A stretch of 64,000 nucleotides of DNA, taken from the NCBI GenBank assembly GCA_947646735.1, contig CANTFK010000966.1, forward strand, positions 304,872-368,871, given 5' to 3'. Both the position numbers and the translations under genes were made by a program. How positions within the stretch are numbered: the first letter of the stretch is position 1; the number at the start of each line of letters is the position of its first letter. The notes under the pieces are model-generated. The model was not told where the DNA came from and did not search any database. It saw only the letters and a list, made by a program, of their open reading frames with translations. This DNA comes from Peronospora farinosa. Its lineage: Eukaryota > Oomycota > Peronosporomycetes > Peronosporales > Peronosporaceae. This document shows, piece by piece, positions 9,655 to 20,279 of the stretch.

Positions 9655-10242
9655 TTAAATGACTGGAGACGGCAGCAGCATTGTAGCATTGCCAATGGCG
9701 ACGACAACGCCGTCGCTCGTCTTCGTGCATACAGTCTCGCACTCGACAAAGCGCTTGCGAACTTTCGTCACGCAGATGCGAGCTGTCACTTTTTCATCTA
9801 CCAGTAGCGGCGCTTTCCAGCGTATATCTTGTTTGACGTACAATGCGCCCGGTACAGTGCGACCGAAAATGGTGGCAAAAAGACTGCCGACCAAAAGACC
9901 TTGCACTATGGGCTTGCTCTTGGACGCGTGCTTGAGAGCAAAGTCAGCGTCCACGTGCAGTAAATTGTTATCACCTGAAAGTCGAGCAAAGGCGCGAGTG
10001 TCTTCGATCGAGAAGGCGTGCGTAACCTGCGCCTCCACCCCTACGGCCGGGATGGCTCCTGAAACGAGCTACAAGTAAATGCAATTGGTCAAACGGTGAT
10101 CTATTTGCAACAAGATGACAGCATATATATAGAGAACCTTTGTGAGTTCGCCTTTCACTTTGAAAAGGCCACTCGTGATCGAAGTGCTCATCGTGGCAGC
10201 CCATCGAGAGGTCAGCAAGCGCAAGTTGACTTGCCGCTGCAT
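9655..10242 (-). CDS. MaoC-like hot-dog dehydratase, HTD2/RPP14 type
   Basis: Two exons (10242-10138 and 10068-9655) separated by a 69-bp GT-AG intron encode 172 residues. The start ATG opens an arginine-rich, acid-free presequence, so a mitochondrial location is likely. The hot-dog domain carries the hydratase dyad in G-D-N-N-L-L-H (Asp68, His73), then I-V-Q-G-L-L-V-G-S-L and the strand W-K-A-P-L-L-V-D-E. Length and pattern match the 3-hydroxyacyl-thioester dehydratase of mitochondrial fatty acid synthesis (yeast Htd2, human HTD2), which makes the octanoyl precursor of lipoate. An R-specific enoyl-CoA hydratase is the alternative. The acceptor at 10069-10070 was chosen because a nearer TTTCAG would break the frame. 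Confidence 0.8.
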
Positions 10243-10301
10243 GGCGTCGTACTTAAATGAGTGTAAACTTGTGTGGATGCACATAGTCATTCGTCACCGA
10301 A
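10243..10301. promoter_or_regulatory. 59-bp divergent intergenic region
   Basis: Only 59 bp separate the ATG of the dehydratase (10242, minus) from the ATG of the EF-hand gene (10302, plus). Both 5' UTRs and any core promoter must lie here or overlap the other gene. No TATA box or clear initiator motif is visible. A shared bidirectional promoter is an inference from spacing. Confidence 0.5.
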
Positions 10302-11718
10302 ATGCAAAGACTGGCAAAGACGTCGCGTCTGTCGCTGGGGCGTCTGTCACTCGGGCGTCTTTTCCAACAGCAGCCCATTGGTATGTGTGTGCTCGGCCTC
10401 TGTATTGTCATGAGGAGTCTACAGTTCTGACCTTTTGATGTGCCATTTTCGCTAGAGGATATCCCGGAGCTCAGGAGTATTCTGGCTGTTCAGAACCTAG
10501 TGGCCAAGATTCCAGAGAACCCTATTCCACGTTGTTTGAACAAGAATGACGCGTATTGTCAGTGGATAAAGACGTATTGTAGTATCAACTATCTGACTAT
10601 GCTGGACAAGGAAACCTTTGGTGCGTTCGTAAAAGAGGCTGGTGTTTATCTCCAGACACAAGAAGACGAAGCTTTCCAGGACTGTGGAAACATTGGACCA
10701 ATGGAAGAGGAGGAACTCATTAGTCCCAAGGCAGACGCTTTCGTAGAGGCAGTCAAGATAAAGCTGGCAAGACACATGTGCATACGCACTGCAGCCAGCT
10801 TCGAGCTTTTGGACAAGGACAAGGATGGTGAGCGATGTTATGAGTCTACCTTCATTAAAAGTGGATATCTTACAGTTCTTTGCTACAACTTTTGCAGGAA
10901 AGATTCACGTTGACGAGGTAACAAGGTTACTGCAAGTTGCAGTACACGGCAATGGAACGGAATGGCTGAAGAGTAAGTTTTTCGATTTGTTTTTTGGTAG
11001 TATGAGATCCATATTAATCATGATGTGCCACAAGGTCTGTTCCACTTGTACGATGCAGACGGCGATGATGTTGTGAACGAGGCCGAGTCGAAGCTCATTT
11101 TAGATTCTATGATTCAGACGCAGAAGGTGGTCATGACCGAGATTTTTGCGACCCATGTAAGCTGATGCAGTGGCTTGGGTTGTGCAATAATTTTTCGCGT
11201 ATATCACTCATAAAGAGTGCGCTTGCTACAACTAGGTGCACAATCTGCCCAAGAAACGCGAGAAATGTTTTGCCAAGAGCATGGTAGAGGAGGATTTCAA
11301 GTCAAAAATACCGGAGAAAGTGCGATGCGTGTTTCACTTTGCCAACAAGCTGGACAAAGAGCGCAAAACATACGACTGGGAACTCTTTGAAGACTCGAAG
11401 GTAAAACCAAATTTGTGTGGTGCAAGGCGAGTGGAATTAATTTTGTTTGTGGATACTACTAGAAAGTGGAGTTTCCAGAACTGCACAATATGCTCGCCGT
11501 TTACGCGAAGGGCTTCTACGATGAAAGGTACAAATTGAGTAAAAGATGAGGATTAAACTCCGTGTGTAACAGAAAGCTAACTTGTGGACGCGTTTGCCAC
11601 TCTTGCTTGCAGATTTATTTTTTATGAGCGCAAGCAGGAGAGACAAAGCACACGGTACAAGGGTCTGCTGCTCGCAACTGCTATTGGTCTGGGTGATTAC
11701 ATCGCTGCTGTGATATAG
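10302..11718 (+). CDS. EF-hand protein with mitochondrial presequence and C-terminal hydrophobic helix
   Basis: Seven exons (10302-10380, 10456-10827, 10898-10972, 11035-11156, 11236-11400, 11463-11527, 11613-11718) with introns of 62-85 bp join in phase to 327 residues. Residues 1-26 form a basic, acid-free presequence. Two EF-hand loops are clear: D-K-D-K-D-G at 146-157, rebuilt exactly across intron 2, and D-A-D-G-D-D at 182-193. They lie 36 residues apart, as in a paired EF-hand domain that binds calcium. The C-terminal 18 residues (310-327) are hydrophobic with one Asp and could be a tail anchor. The EF-hand spacing does not fit MICU proteins. I cannot name the family. The last exon is the least certain because its 3' end is duplicated downstream. 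Confidence 0.72.
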
Positions 11719-11829
11719 AGACGCTGCGGCACCGGCCAAAATGGATAGTGCGTAGTAGAGTGTAGCTACAATAATTTTCAGTACATTGCTGCTGTGATCT
11801 AGAGACGCTTTGGTATCGGCCAACATGTA
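11704..11829 (+). repeat. 84-bp-spaced duplication of the EF-hand gene's stop-codon region
   Basis: About 42 bases starting at 11704 recur from 11788 (GCTGCTGTGAT, then AGAGACGC and CGGCCAA). Both copies encode the same last residues Y-I-A-A-V-I and a TAG. The second copy is preceded by ATAATTTTCAG, a good 3' splice site, so it could be a duplicated terminal exon; simple joins that I tried do not keep the frame. Confidence 0.6.
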
Positions 11830-12059
11830 CACTGTGCAACCGTAATGAATTCGATTCTTGCAGTCAGCACCAATCGAATACTGCACATAACTACGTGTGG
11901 ATTCATGTGACGATATAACAGGTAGCACAGCGAGACTGGCGAGTGACATGCCAGTTTATGACATGAAACAGTTGAGAGTATCTGACATGCCACAGTTGAC
12001 AGGTTATAATAGCACGTCACTACACACGATAGGACTTATGATTGTTTCATTCATTCATT

Positions 12060-12335
12060 CCTTTTTTTACAGTAAGCCTTTCCAGCAAGCTCCCGGAGCC
12101 AAAGGCCCCTCTGCCAGCCAAGGACGTATCACGAGAAAGCAAAGTTTGAGAAGTGCTTCCATCTTATGTACTTAGTGAGTTTTAGCTTCCTTGTAGCAGG
12201 TTAAGACGATGAAGCTGATGGCAAATGTGTTGTCTGTTCTAGGGAGTTCGAGTTGTTCAATGGCCGCGCCGTGGTCCCGAGGCTTCGAGGAAGAACCGGT
12301 CTATTTCTTCAGTAATTTGACGCAGCCGAATTCTT
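12060..12335 (+). other. Possible exon pair or pseudogene fragment downstream of the EF-hand gene
   Basis: A T-rich run ending in TTTACAG (to 12071) looks like a 3' splice site. The stretch after it has protein-like content in one frame (K-A-K-F-E-K-C-F-H-L-M-Y-L). A GTGAGT at 12175 and TTCTAG at 12242 would bound a 68-bp intron. One frame across 12209-12325 also contains D-D-E-A-D-G-K followed by S-R-E-F-E-L-F, resembling an EF-hand loop. No consistent gene model results. It may be a second, decayed EF-hand copy. The rest of 11719-12700 shows nothing recognisable. Confidence 0.25.
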
Positions 12336-12712
12336 ATTACTCAGTCCAGCAATACTTACCTATAAAGACAACCCACCTGACATTTAGTAATGCTACATTG
12401 CGTTTAGTGGTACATTGATGTCGCTCGAGACGCCAATATATATCACTAAGCTTAAGAGTCTTTGTTGAAGTGAGTAGTATTCTTCAGGCCGTTGCTGACA
12501 AAAGTAATATTCATGATTTATTATTGATCTAATCAAACGCAAAGGCGCGCAAAGATCACGAAAAATAGGTCAAAAGTTAAAGGTGGTAGGGCTGTTACAA
12601 CGATGAATGTTGGTAATGACGTCAGTGATGTGGGACACGTCACCTTGGATATTCGATGATCTCTTTTCAAGTCTCCACGTGTCGATACGACAGTACACCA
12701 CATCAGTTCTTG

Positions 12713-12726
12713 TCATTTTGAATTTT
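12713..12726 (+). promoter_or_regulatory. Oomycete Inr/FPR core promoter of the PDI gene
   Basis: TCATTTTGAATTTT fits the oomycete initiator plus flanking region consensus (TCATTYYNCAWTTT) at 13 of 14 positions. It lies 40 bp upstream of the PDI start codon, the usual distance for this element. Transcription would start within or just after it. Confidence 0.65.
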
Positions 12727-12766
12727 TACGAGTACTTCGCACTCAGTCGTTACTCGCTTGGTCTAA

Positions 12767-14341
12767 ATGATGTTTCTGAAACATGCAGGTCGCGCGCTGG
12801 CACTGCTGTTCACCGTAGCACTACTAGCCCGTGGAGCCGAATTTGAAGAAGAGGACGACGTTTTGGTCCTGACCGAGAGCAACTTTGATGAGGCCGTATC
12901 AGGCCACGATACGCTTCTAGTCGAGTTCTATGCGCCGTGGTGCGGCCACTGTAAACAATTAACGCCCGAATATGCAGCAGCGGCCACGAATCTCAAGCAG
13001 TTGGAGAAACCTATTCGTCTTGCCAAGGTGGACGCTACAGCTGAGGCCCAATTGGCCGAGAGGTTTTCCATTCGTGGGTTCCCTACTCTCAAGTTCTTCA
13101 AGGGTAATGTGGAGGCCGTCACGGACTTCGATGGTGGTCGTACGGCACCGGAGATTGAAAAGTGGGTCATCAAGAAATCTGGTCCTGCTGTTACGATCAT
13201 TGAAACTGTTGAGCAGCTCGAAGAGATTAAGGAGAGTAATGATGTGGTTGTGTTTGCCGTGGTCGACGCTGTGGACGGTGAGGCACGCAAGATGCTGGAG
13301 AAGCTAGCTGATGCGGACGCCATTGCCGTATACGTGGCGTCCACTAGTACGGACGTTACGGAGGACGCTGCTGCTGTGAACAAGGTGGTGGTGTACAAGA
13401 AGTTTGACGAAGGCAAAGTTGTATACGATGGAGAGTTTGAGGCCGAGTCTTTGGGCAAGTTTATCAAGTCCAATAGTCTACCGCTTGTCATCACGTTCAC
13501 GAAGGACAAGGCCAGTATGATCTTTGGTGGTGAGATGAATGAGCACGTGTTGCTCTTCGTAGACCCGAGCAAGGACTATATGGATGGCATTGAAGCTGCT
13601 TTAAAGACGCCGGCTGATGCCAACAAGGGCAAGTTGCTACACGTTATTATCCCCAACAGTGAGAAACAAATTGTGGAGTACTTTGGTCTCACGGATGAGG
13701 ACATGCCTGCTGTCATCTTGGCGCACATGGGCGGATCCATGAAGAAGTACGGCTTTGACTACAAGGGGGATGATCTTGTTGCTAAGATCGGAAAGGGTTT
13801 TGCCGATGACCTGGCCGCTTTTGAAAAGAGCTACATTGAAGGCAAACTGACGCCCGAGCTTAAGTCTGCCGAACCTGAGGACGACAGCGATGAAGCCGTG
13901 AAGATTATTGTGGGTAAGGAGTTCCAGCAGCGTGTGATTGATAACGAGAAGGATGTGATGCTTGAGTTCTATGCTCCGTGGTGTGGCCACTGCAAGTCTC
14001 TTGCTCCCAAGTACGAGGAGCTGGCCGAGGAGTTTGCGGACGTGGAGAGCATCATGATTGCCAAGATGGACGCCACTGCTAACGAGATTGATCACGATGG
14101 TGTGGACGTTCGTGGCTTCCCGACGCTAATCTTTTTCCCTGCCAATGATAAGCAGAATCCGATTGTGTACGAAGGCTCGCGTGATGTGGAGGGTATCTCA
14201 GAGTTCCTGAAGAACAACGCGCAAAAGTTCGAGCTTGACGGCGCGGAGTTTGGTGTGAATGAGGATGGCGACGAGGTTGAGCAGGGAGAGAAGGCGGATG
14301 CCTTGGAAGAAAAGGAGGGTGCTGAGCACGAAGAGCTGTAG
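12767..14341 (+). CDS. Protein disulfide isomerase
   Basis: A single exon encodes 524 residues. The enzyme forms, breaks and rearranges disulfides in proteins folding in the ER lumen. Residues 1-23 are a signal peptide (basic start, long hydrophobic run, cleavage near A-R-G-A-E). Two thioredoxin-type active sites W-C-G-H-C lie in an a domain (cysteines 59 and 62) and an a' domain (406 and 409), with two redox-inactive domains b and b' between, the a-b-b'-a' order of classical PDI. Each active domain also has its cis-proline motif R-G-F-P-T-L. An acidic tail ends in H-E-E-L, an HDEL-type ER retrieval signal. Length is normal for the family. The first of two adjacent ATGs is used; an Inr-like promoter lies 40 bp upstream. 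Confidence 0.95.
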   Translation: MMFLKHAGRALALLFTVALLARGAEFEEEDDVLVLTESNFDEAVSGHDTLLVEFYAPWCGHCKQLTPEYAAAATNLKQLEKPIRLAKVDATAEAQLAERFSIRGFPTLKFFKGNVEAVTDFDGGRTAPEIEKWVIKKSGPAVTIIETVEQLEEIKESNDVVVFAVVDAVDGEARKMLEKLADADAIAVYVASTSTDVTEDAAAVNKVVVYKKFDEGKVVYDGEFEAESLGKFIKSNSLPLVITFTKDKASMIFGGEMNEHVLLFVDPSKDYMDGIEAALKTPADANKGKLLHVIIPNSEKQIVEYFGLTDEDMPAVILAHMGGSMKKYGFDYKGDDLVAKIGKGFADDLAAFEKSYIEGKLTPELKSAEPEDDSDEAVKIIVGKEFQQRVIDNEKDVMLEFYAPWCGHCKSLAPKYEELAEEFADVESIMIAKMDATANEIDHDGVDVRGFPTLIFFPANDKQNPIVYEGSRDVEGISEFLKNNAQKFELDGAEFGVNEDGDEVEQGEKADALEEKEGAEHEEL

Positions 14342-15326
14342 GGAGTGTGTTTGGTCTCTTGCTGCTGCGTACAGAAGAAAGAAAATATGACTTGAAAGTA
14401 AATGCAGTTGCGATTGAGCTTTAGGTGCATTTTATTAGTATGGTCACATCAAGCTTGCGTAGACAATCTTGCATTAAGCCTGATGTAAGAAAGATCGTCA
14501 TTCTGGTGACAGTTGTTGCTTTGGCAGGCTCGTTATGGCGGAGGTCATTGGCCTCAGACTTTTGGTAAAAGATGCTAGAAAAGATGACAGTTGGTTGAAG
14601 GGCTGTCAATTCGAATCTTTGGCTGCATCGTGCTTATGATGACCGACTCCGCCTCGCTAATACATAGCCATCATTATAAGACACAGCATGCACGACGGTG
14701 CTGCACGACCCGAGGATAGTGATGCTTAAAGGCCAAGCGCTAACACATAGCCATCATTATAAGACACAGCATGCACGACGGTGCTGCACGACCCGAGGAT
14801 AGTGATGCTTAAAGGCCAAGAAGAAACAAGCCATTTACTTGTCTTTGGGAAGGCGAAGCGCACGCAGGCCTAGATTTTCTCGAGGCTGCGCGAGCGCGGC
14901 GTTAACGGGTTAAAGATTCATTTTCGAAGGCGCCAAAATGATTAAGGCTTTCCTTTACGGAAACTGAGATACAGTGTAGTCGTGCAGCGACGGAAGTAAT
15001 TTTTCAGCAAAGTTGCGTCTGTAACCGTTGTTTGGACAGTCATGCTAGACGCTTCATTTCGTCAGCTCAAGCCGGCGCAAATATGAAGCGGAACAAGGTG
15101 CAAGACATGCCACGGCGCTAAGACACAAATGTGGTAGCAGCTGCTAACAAAGCAGCATTTAATATATTTATATGAGAAGTAAATAGGGGCTGGTAAAAAA
15201 CACACGAGCGGGCAGCGAGCAGCAGCACGAAGACCAAACCAAATAAGGATGGACGGAAGCACGCCGCGCACGCACGAGCTCATAGATAGATACAGAGCGC
15301 CACCTCTCCTTTTCGCTTCCAACGCC
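14342..15326. other. Intergenic region between convergent genes
   Basis: This lies downstream of PDI and of the CCCH gene, so it holds two 3' ends. The only structure seen is the 83-bp tandem duplication at 14655-14820. Short ORFs here look like chance. Confidence 0.5.
14655..14820. repeat. 83-bp tandem duplication
   Basis: Copies 14655-14737 and 14738-14820 differ at one base (CGCTAATACATAG versus CGCTAACACATAG), so the duplication is recent. The unit contains GCATGC and a GCACGACGGTGCTGCACGAC segment with internal dyad symmetry. Confidence 0.95.
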
Positions 15327-16631
15327 TTAATGGAAGCGCTCGAACACGCTCAGGCGGGGGCTCTCCTCGTCGTCACTGCTACTACTTGAGGCGTCCTTCG
15401 AGTCCCCAGCAGCAGCAGCTCCAACGCCGTCGAATGGTTTGCTATCAAGACTCAGTGACAGTCCAGTCGACCACGGCTGCGCTTGCAGGTCATCACTGGT
15501 AAAAGGCGTCGGCGAAGCGGTCGGAAAGTCCTTCCACAACTCGTCTGACTGAAGGGAGAACTCCGACTTTGTCTTAGTGATTGCCGTTGAGGTTGAGGCG
15601 AGAGCAGGCGAAGAGACACTAGAAAGACGGCGTCCACGACCAGTCGGGGTCGGGGTTGTCTCGGGCGTAGTAACGGTGTCCGTAGTTGGCTCGTCGTCAT
15701 CGTCCTGGGTCAAAGAGAACTTCATCAATGCGTCGATGGCATCCTGGAGGTCCGGGTAGCTTGGTGACGAAGCACTAGAAGCAGCGTTATTCACCGAATT
15801 GGCTCGCTGCTGAACAGGCAGACCAATACTGCCAAGCGAGCTCTGTTGTTTAAGACAAGCATTGCCAGCATAATTAGGGTGAAGATTGGCGGAAGGGGAT
15901 ATGCCCGGCACTCCCCAGGAAGAATTCTTGTCCAGCGAGGACAAAAACGAATAGTTGTCCTTGGGGTAAGTAGACATCACTTGGTGGTGATGCGGACGGA
16001 GTTGTTGCAGATGAGGTGGATTGGGCTGTTCACTATAAAGAGCACCACCATAGCTGAGGTCTACGGACGGCTGAGGTGGAGCCATGACACCAGCACTCAA
16101 AGCTCCAAGACGGTCCTTCTCGTGAAAAAACATGCCGCCACCCAAATGGTTCGGGGGACTGTATTGTGGCTGCACGTAACCTTCAGTCTCTTCGTGGATA
16201 AACCGGCAGCGACTGCCATAAAGACAGTGACCCGATCCCCAGTACGACTTGCATTTGGTAGTTTTGTATTTCGGATGACGCACAACATGACGCAACTCAG
16301 CGATACCGTGAGCAAACTGGCACTTGGCTGTAGTAAAATAGTATCAGTAAATTTCTATTTAAAGAGAGTATAGAATAGTGAAGTGAAAAATAAACGAACC
16401 TCCATAGCGACAGTTGCCAAACTCGGAGAAACGTTTACAAAGTTCCGTTTTATATAGCGATGACTTGGTGCCATTCTTTGGACTATTTTCTTCATTAATA
16501 TACGACACAACACCCATGTCTTCAGGTGGAAGCGCATACCCATCCTGGCTCGAGGAGGTATCAAGTTCCAGAAAATCATTCTCTTTTGGTATTGAATAGT
16601 AACCGAGATGGTCCATAGACGAAAGCAGCAT
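15327..16631 (-). CDS. Tandem CCCH zinc-finger RNA-binding protein (tristetraprolin type)
   Basis: Two exons (16631-16400 and 16327-15327) around a 72-bp intron give 410 residues. Two fingers of spacing C-x8-C-x5-C-x3-H lie at 65-84 and 103-122, 18 residues apart, with the lead-in Y-K-T-E-L-C before the first and Y-K-T-T-K-C before the second. This is the tristetraprolin/TIS11 arrangement, which in animals and yeast binds AU-rich elements in mRNA 3' UTRs and promotes decay. The intron splits finger 1 between its second and third cysteines, and the fingers are complete only after splicing. The remaining 290 residues are low complexity, rich in S, P, T and D, with possible phosphorylation sites, and end in a short basic-hydrophobic motif (V-F-E-R-F). 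Binding specificity is inferred. Confidence 0.9.
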
Positions 16632-18275
16632 GGCAGAAGACGAGATTATCGAAAATCAAATAGTGTGGTAGAATCTCGGACAAATTTCCTATAAAGAAGG
16701 CACTTGGTTCTCTCTCTGTCTCTCACTTTCACTATAGTAGCACTCACGTGGGAGAAAGAAGCAGCGAAATTGAAAACTGGCAGGGAGCTGGCAGCAGCGA
16801 AAGTAACGGGAAGAGTTGCGGTTCTCACTCGGGTGTGTAAGCCCACTTCACTTGGTTAAACTATGTAGTAGAAATGTCGCCCAGCCGATGGCGCGGTTAG
16901 CCTCCCTACCGCTACTTTGAACCGGTTCTATAACGACCAATCACAGCATCCGAAGTATTGAAGTAGCGCTCAACAAGTCAGTAAGTCTGGCGGTTTTTCA
17001 TTGCACTACTTCTTGCATTGCCGCCTATTAACTCAAGACATTCATTTTTTGTTTGTTTAGAGCATGAGCTTATACAACTACATACATGCTGTCACCCTCA
17101 CCATATCTGAACGCGCAACAGGGCAGTTGCACATACGTGTTGGATCTGATGAATCAAGAGGTCTTAACGTATTCATGATTGTACTAAAAAATCCCTACTG
17201 ATGTCAGAAGTTACACGGACAAGGCGAGGGCTAATTAACATTATCAATATTATACATTTTCAGTGGCTACGTTGGGCCAAGCTATTCTTTCAAAGAAGAA
17301 AAGTGTGCGTATTGCTTGTATCTAGAAGTAGAAGCGCTACTAATCGTTTTGCCTTCTTTTGAGACTCACATGTACTGATTTACAACCAAGAGTAGCAGAG
17401 TCAATCGACCGTGCCTCCGAGAATCTACCGCTCCTCTGTCTACCGAGAATAACTATGAGCTCACGTTCAAGACCAAGCCATTAACCAGGATAGTACTGCC
17501 TAATCAAGCAGAAGCGGTTGTTTACATGAGACTGGGAAACAAATAACAGTTGCTGCTAAAGTAACTGCATTTGCGTATATTGCTCAGGAACTGACCTCAG
17601 TATGTAATGATGTCAAGATGTGTAATTGTTCAGTCATTAATTAATACCGTCACGAGCGCACGAGCGCACGTGCGCACATGCGCATGTGAGCATTTTTCTT
17701 GTGTGAAGTTTGAGACGCATCGAGTGAGCCTGTACATACCAAAGACGTAGTTCAGCTTAGAAGTTTTTAAGGGTACATTTTGATTGCTCGACAGGAACTG
17801 AGCTTTTTGTGAATGGGTGTGTGTAACAGAATTACATCTTTAGGTCCTACTTATTCGTTAATACGTAGAATGCATATCACATTGAGCTGATTAAAGTCAA
17901 GCCTGTAATGACGGAGCTATAGTATTGTGATCATATATTTTATCATCAGGAAGTACCATAGTAATACTACTCTTCTACCTTAAAGTAATAAATACCCTGC
18001 TTTTCTACCGACTATTATTTATATGTATATAGTACCTCAGCGACTGATTGGTCAAATAGCTACTTCGTTACAGAAATAAGCACAAATTCCACGTCCTCAG
18101 AATATTAATTTCATAGTAGCATTAGACTGATTTCATTAAAAAATATACTACTATTAATTAATCAAATCTTCCGTAAAGTACTCGCCTAAAAAGGTTCAGT
18201 ATTTTTTTGGTTTGTCCCGCAATAGTAGCCGTCGTCGCCGCCGCCGCCCGCGCGTCCACCACCCCTTCCTCTTCC
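16632..18275. other. Divergent intergenic region between the CCCH and MO25 genes
   Basis: 1.6 kb without a gene: promoters of both flanking genes must lie in it. Most is AT-rich with no ORF of note. It includes a CT/GA-rich run next to the CCCH start (about 16700-16730) and the alternating purine-pyrimidine tract at 17664-17688. Confidence 0.5.
17664..17688. repeat. 25-nt strictly alternating purine-pyrimidine tract
   Basis: Every step from 17664 to 17688 alternates purine and pyrimidine, mostly GC and AC/GT dinucleotides (GCGCACGTGCGCAC and onwards). Such tracts can flip to Z-DNA under negative supercoiling. The tract is preceded by two related CACGAGCG repeats. Confidence 0.8.
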
Positions 18276-19606
18276 ATGTCGCTCTTCTCGCGCCGGAAAA
18301 CCCCAGAGCAGCTTGTAAAGCTACTAAAGGATGCACTAGCAGATCCTTCGTCGCCTGCCAAACCTTCCAAGGACGGGACAGTGAGTTGATAGCCATGAGG
18401 TAGTTGACACTTGTCGTTTTATCATTATTTTACTGAGACCTTCAACTATTTGCGCTACTTAGCCCGTGGAAGAAGTCACGAAACGTTTGAGTGAAATGAA
18501 GGTGTTACTATATGGGGATGGAGAGCAGGAAGCAAAGCCAGAGAAGTGTGTGCAAATGGCGGAGCTGCTGATTGCGAGCGGACTCGTTCCTAAGCTCATT
18601 ACGGGGCTGGACAAGCTGCCTTTTGAGGCGCGTAAGCAATTTGCGCAGGTGTACAACAATCTCATGCGTCGTGACCTGGCGGGCTTTGTAAGCCACGCAG
18701 AAGGCAAGCCTGAGATCCTCTCGGCACTTGTGACAGGTTACGAAAACCCTGAAGTGGCGCTTAATTGCGGCACCATGCTTCGTGAGGTAAATTATACTGA
18801 TTTGGAAATGTGTTAAGGTAAGATCTTTTTGTGATGCGCATGTAGTAACAGAGCTGTATATTGCAGTCAATTCGCCACGAGATTCTGGCAGGCAAGATAC
18901 TGTACTCTCCCGACCTGTGGAAGTTCTTCGATGTGTATGTGCACCTACCCAACTTTGAGGTCGGCTCGGACGCATTTGCGACTTTTAAAGATTTGTTTAC
19001 ACGCCACAAGACTCTAGCTGCTACGTTTTTTACGTCCAACTTTGACGTCGTCTTCGCGAAATACAATAGCCTACTGATGTCCGAGAACTATGTCACCCGA
19101 CGGCAATCACTGAAATTACTGGGGGAGATCCTGCTGGATCGGTCCAATTTTGACATCATGATGAAGTATATTGGGTAAGTTCGTGTGAAAACATTGACAG
19201 AAGTTCGTAGAATTACCGGTGAAAACGTCGCGTTTTATTACAGGGAGAAGGAAAACTTGAAGATGATGATGAACTTACTACGTGATACAAGTGCAAACAT
19301 CCAGTTTGAGGCCTTTCATGTGTTTAAAGTGTTCGTGGCCAACCCTAAAAAGCCAGAAGCGATCTCTCAGATCCTTGTGAACAACCGTGAGAAACTTATT
19401 GCATATCTGAAAAACTTCCAGAACAACAAAGGTATTGCATTGCTTTTGGTTGACATGTGTCATACCGTGTTTTTACTTTCTTGCGTGATGCGAATGCAGA
19501 GGATCCCCAGTTTATTGAGGAGAAAGCGTTGCTGATTAGGACACTGGAGGGTCTAAAGATTGGCGAAGCTGCAAGGGAAGCAGCAAATGCCCCGTTGTCA
19601 CAGTGA
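18276..19606 (+). CDS. MO25/CAB39 family scaffold protein
   Basis: Five exons (18276-18380, 18463-18786, 18867-19174, 19244-19431, 19500-19606) with introns of 68-82 bp join in phase to 343 residues, against 341 in human MO25-alpha. The protein is an armadillo/HEAT-like helical scaffold that activates STE20-type kinases and, in animals, the LKB1-STRAD complex; in fungi it serves polarity and cell separation. Recognisable family stretches: P-E-Q-L-V-K near the N-terminus, C-G-x-M-L-R-E at the end of exon 2, S-F/T-T-x-x-D-x-F-x-T-F in exon 3, [19 protein letters not shown], and [12 protein letters not shown]. The ATG is followed by S-L-F, and all four introns have GT-AG ends. Confidence 0.95.
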
Positions 19607-20279
19607 GGCCAGCGTTCGCTCGCTTTTCCATGTGGAGTATGGTAGTACACAAATTCCAAGCCTTGTGGGGAGGTAACATAAGAGCTAGGAACGCTTCGTA
19701 TGCGAGAATAAATTGCTTTGGATGCGAGAGTAAATTGCAATGTAGCTAGAATGTCGTTTTGACTAGTATTGATTAATTTCATGCACGAACAAAATAGGAC
19801 AGGGCAAAGAAACGGATGAGACAATCGACTTCTGCTCGGGAAGCTCTTGTATTCTGGTGTGTGACCGCTGCTCCCGAGAGAACAACAACACAAGAGCTCA
19901 TCGCTGCGTTCAACGTCGTCGCGGAGCCTTGGTACATGTTTGCTCCACTCTTGAAGGAGTTGACTGTCGTGATATGTTCCCAAGTTAAAGAGATTGCAAC
20001 AGTGACAACTATGCTCCTTGTCTAGTCATGTTGCAAGCATGTCTGTGACTATGCTGTTCAATGTGTTTAATATTTTTGTTGTGTCCCATACGCGCAATGT
20101 TGACTAAATTTGCACCAGAATTGGCCACGTCATGCATGCCTCGAGGTCCTGCACTGACTGAGAACTGAAAAGGTAGAGAGAGCCGTATACACGAGTAAAT
20201 CGAGCGTGATGACACGAAAGCGATCCCAATGCTCGTTGTGCCTTCGATTCAGCCGCTACATGTCCAAATCTGCACTCAA
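19607..20279. other. Intergenic, nothing recognised
   Basis: This is the region downstream of MO25. ORFs on both strands lack motifs. It may include the outer, unrecognisable part of the RT relic that starts next to it. Confidence 0.4.

Noticed and set aside
12607..12846. ORF overlapping the PDI promoter and start
   Set aside because: It covers the Inr element and runs into the PDI signal peptide in a different frame.
12928..14095. Long minus-strand ORFs opposite the PDI gene (214 and 152 codons)
   Set aside because: Shadows of a strongly coding plus-strand gene with complete thioredoxin domains; their composition is what antisense of that gene gives.
19816..20025. 69-codon plus ORF after MO25
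   Set aside because: No motif, no splice support and no neighbouring coding signal.
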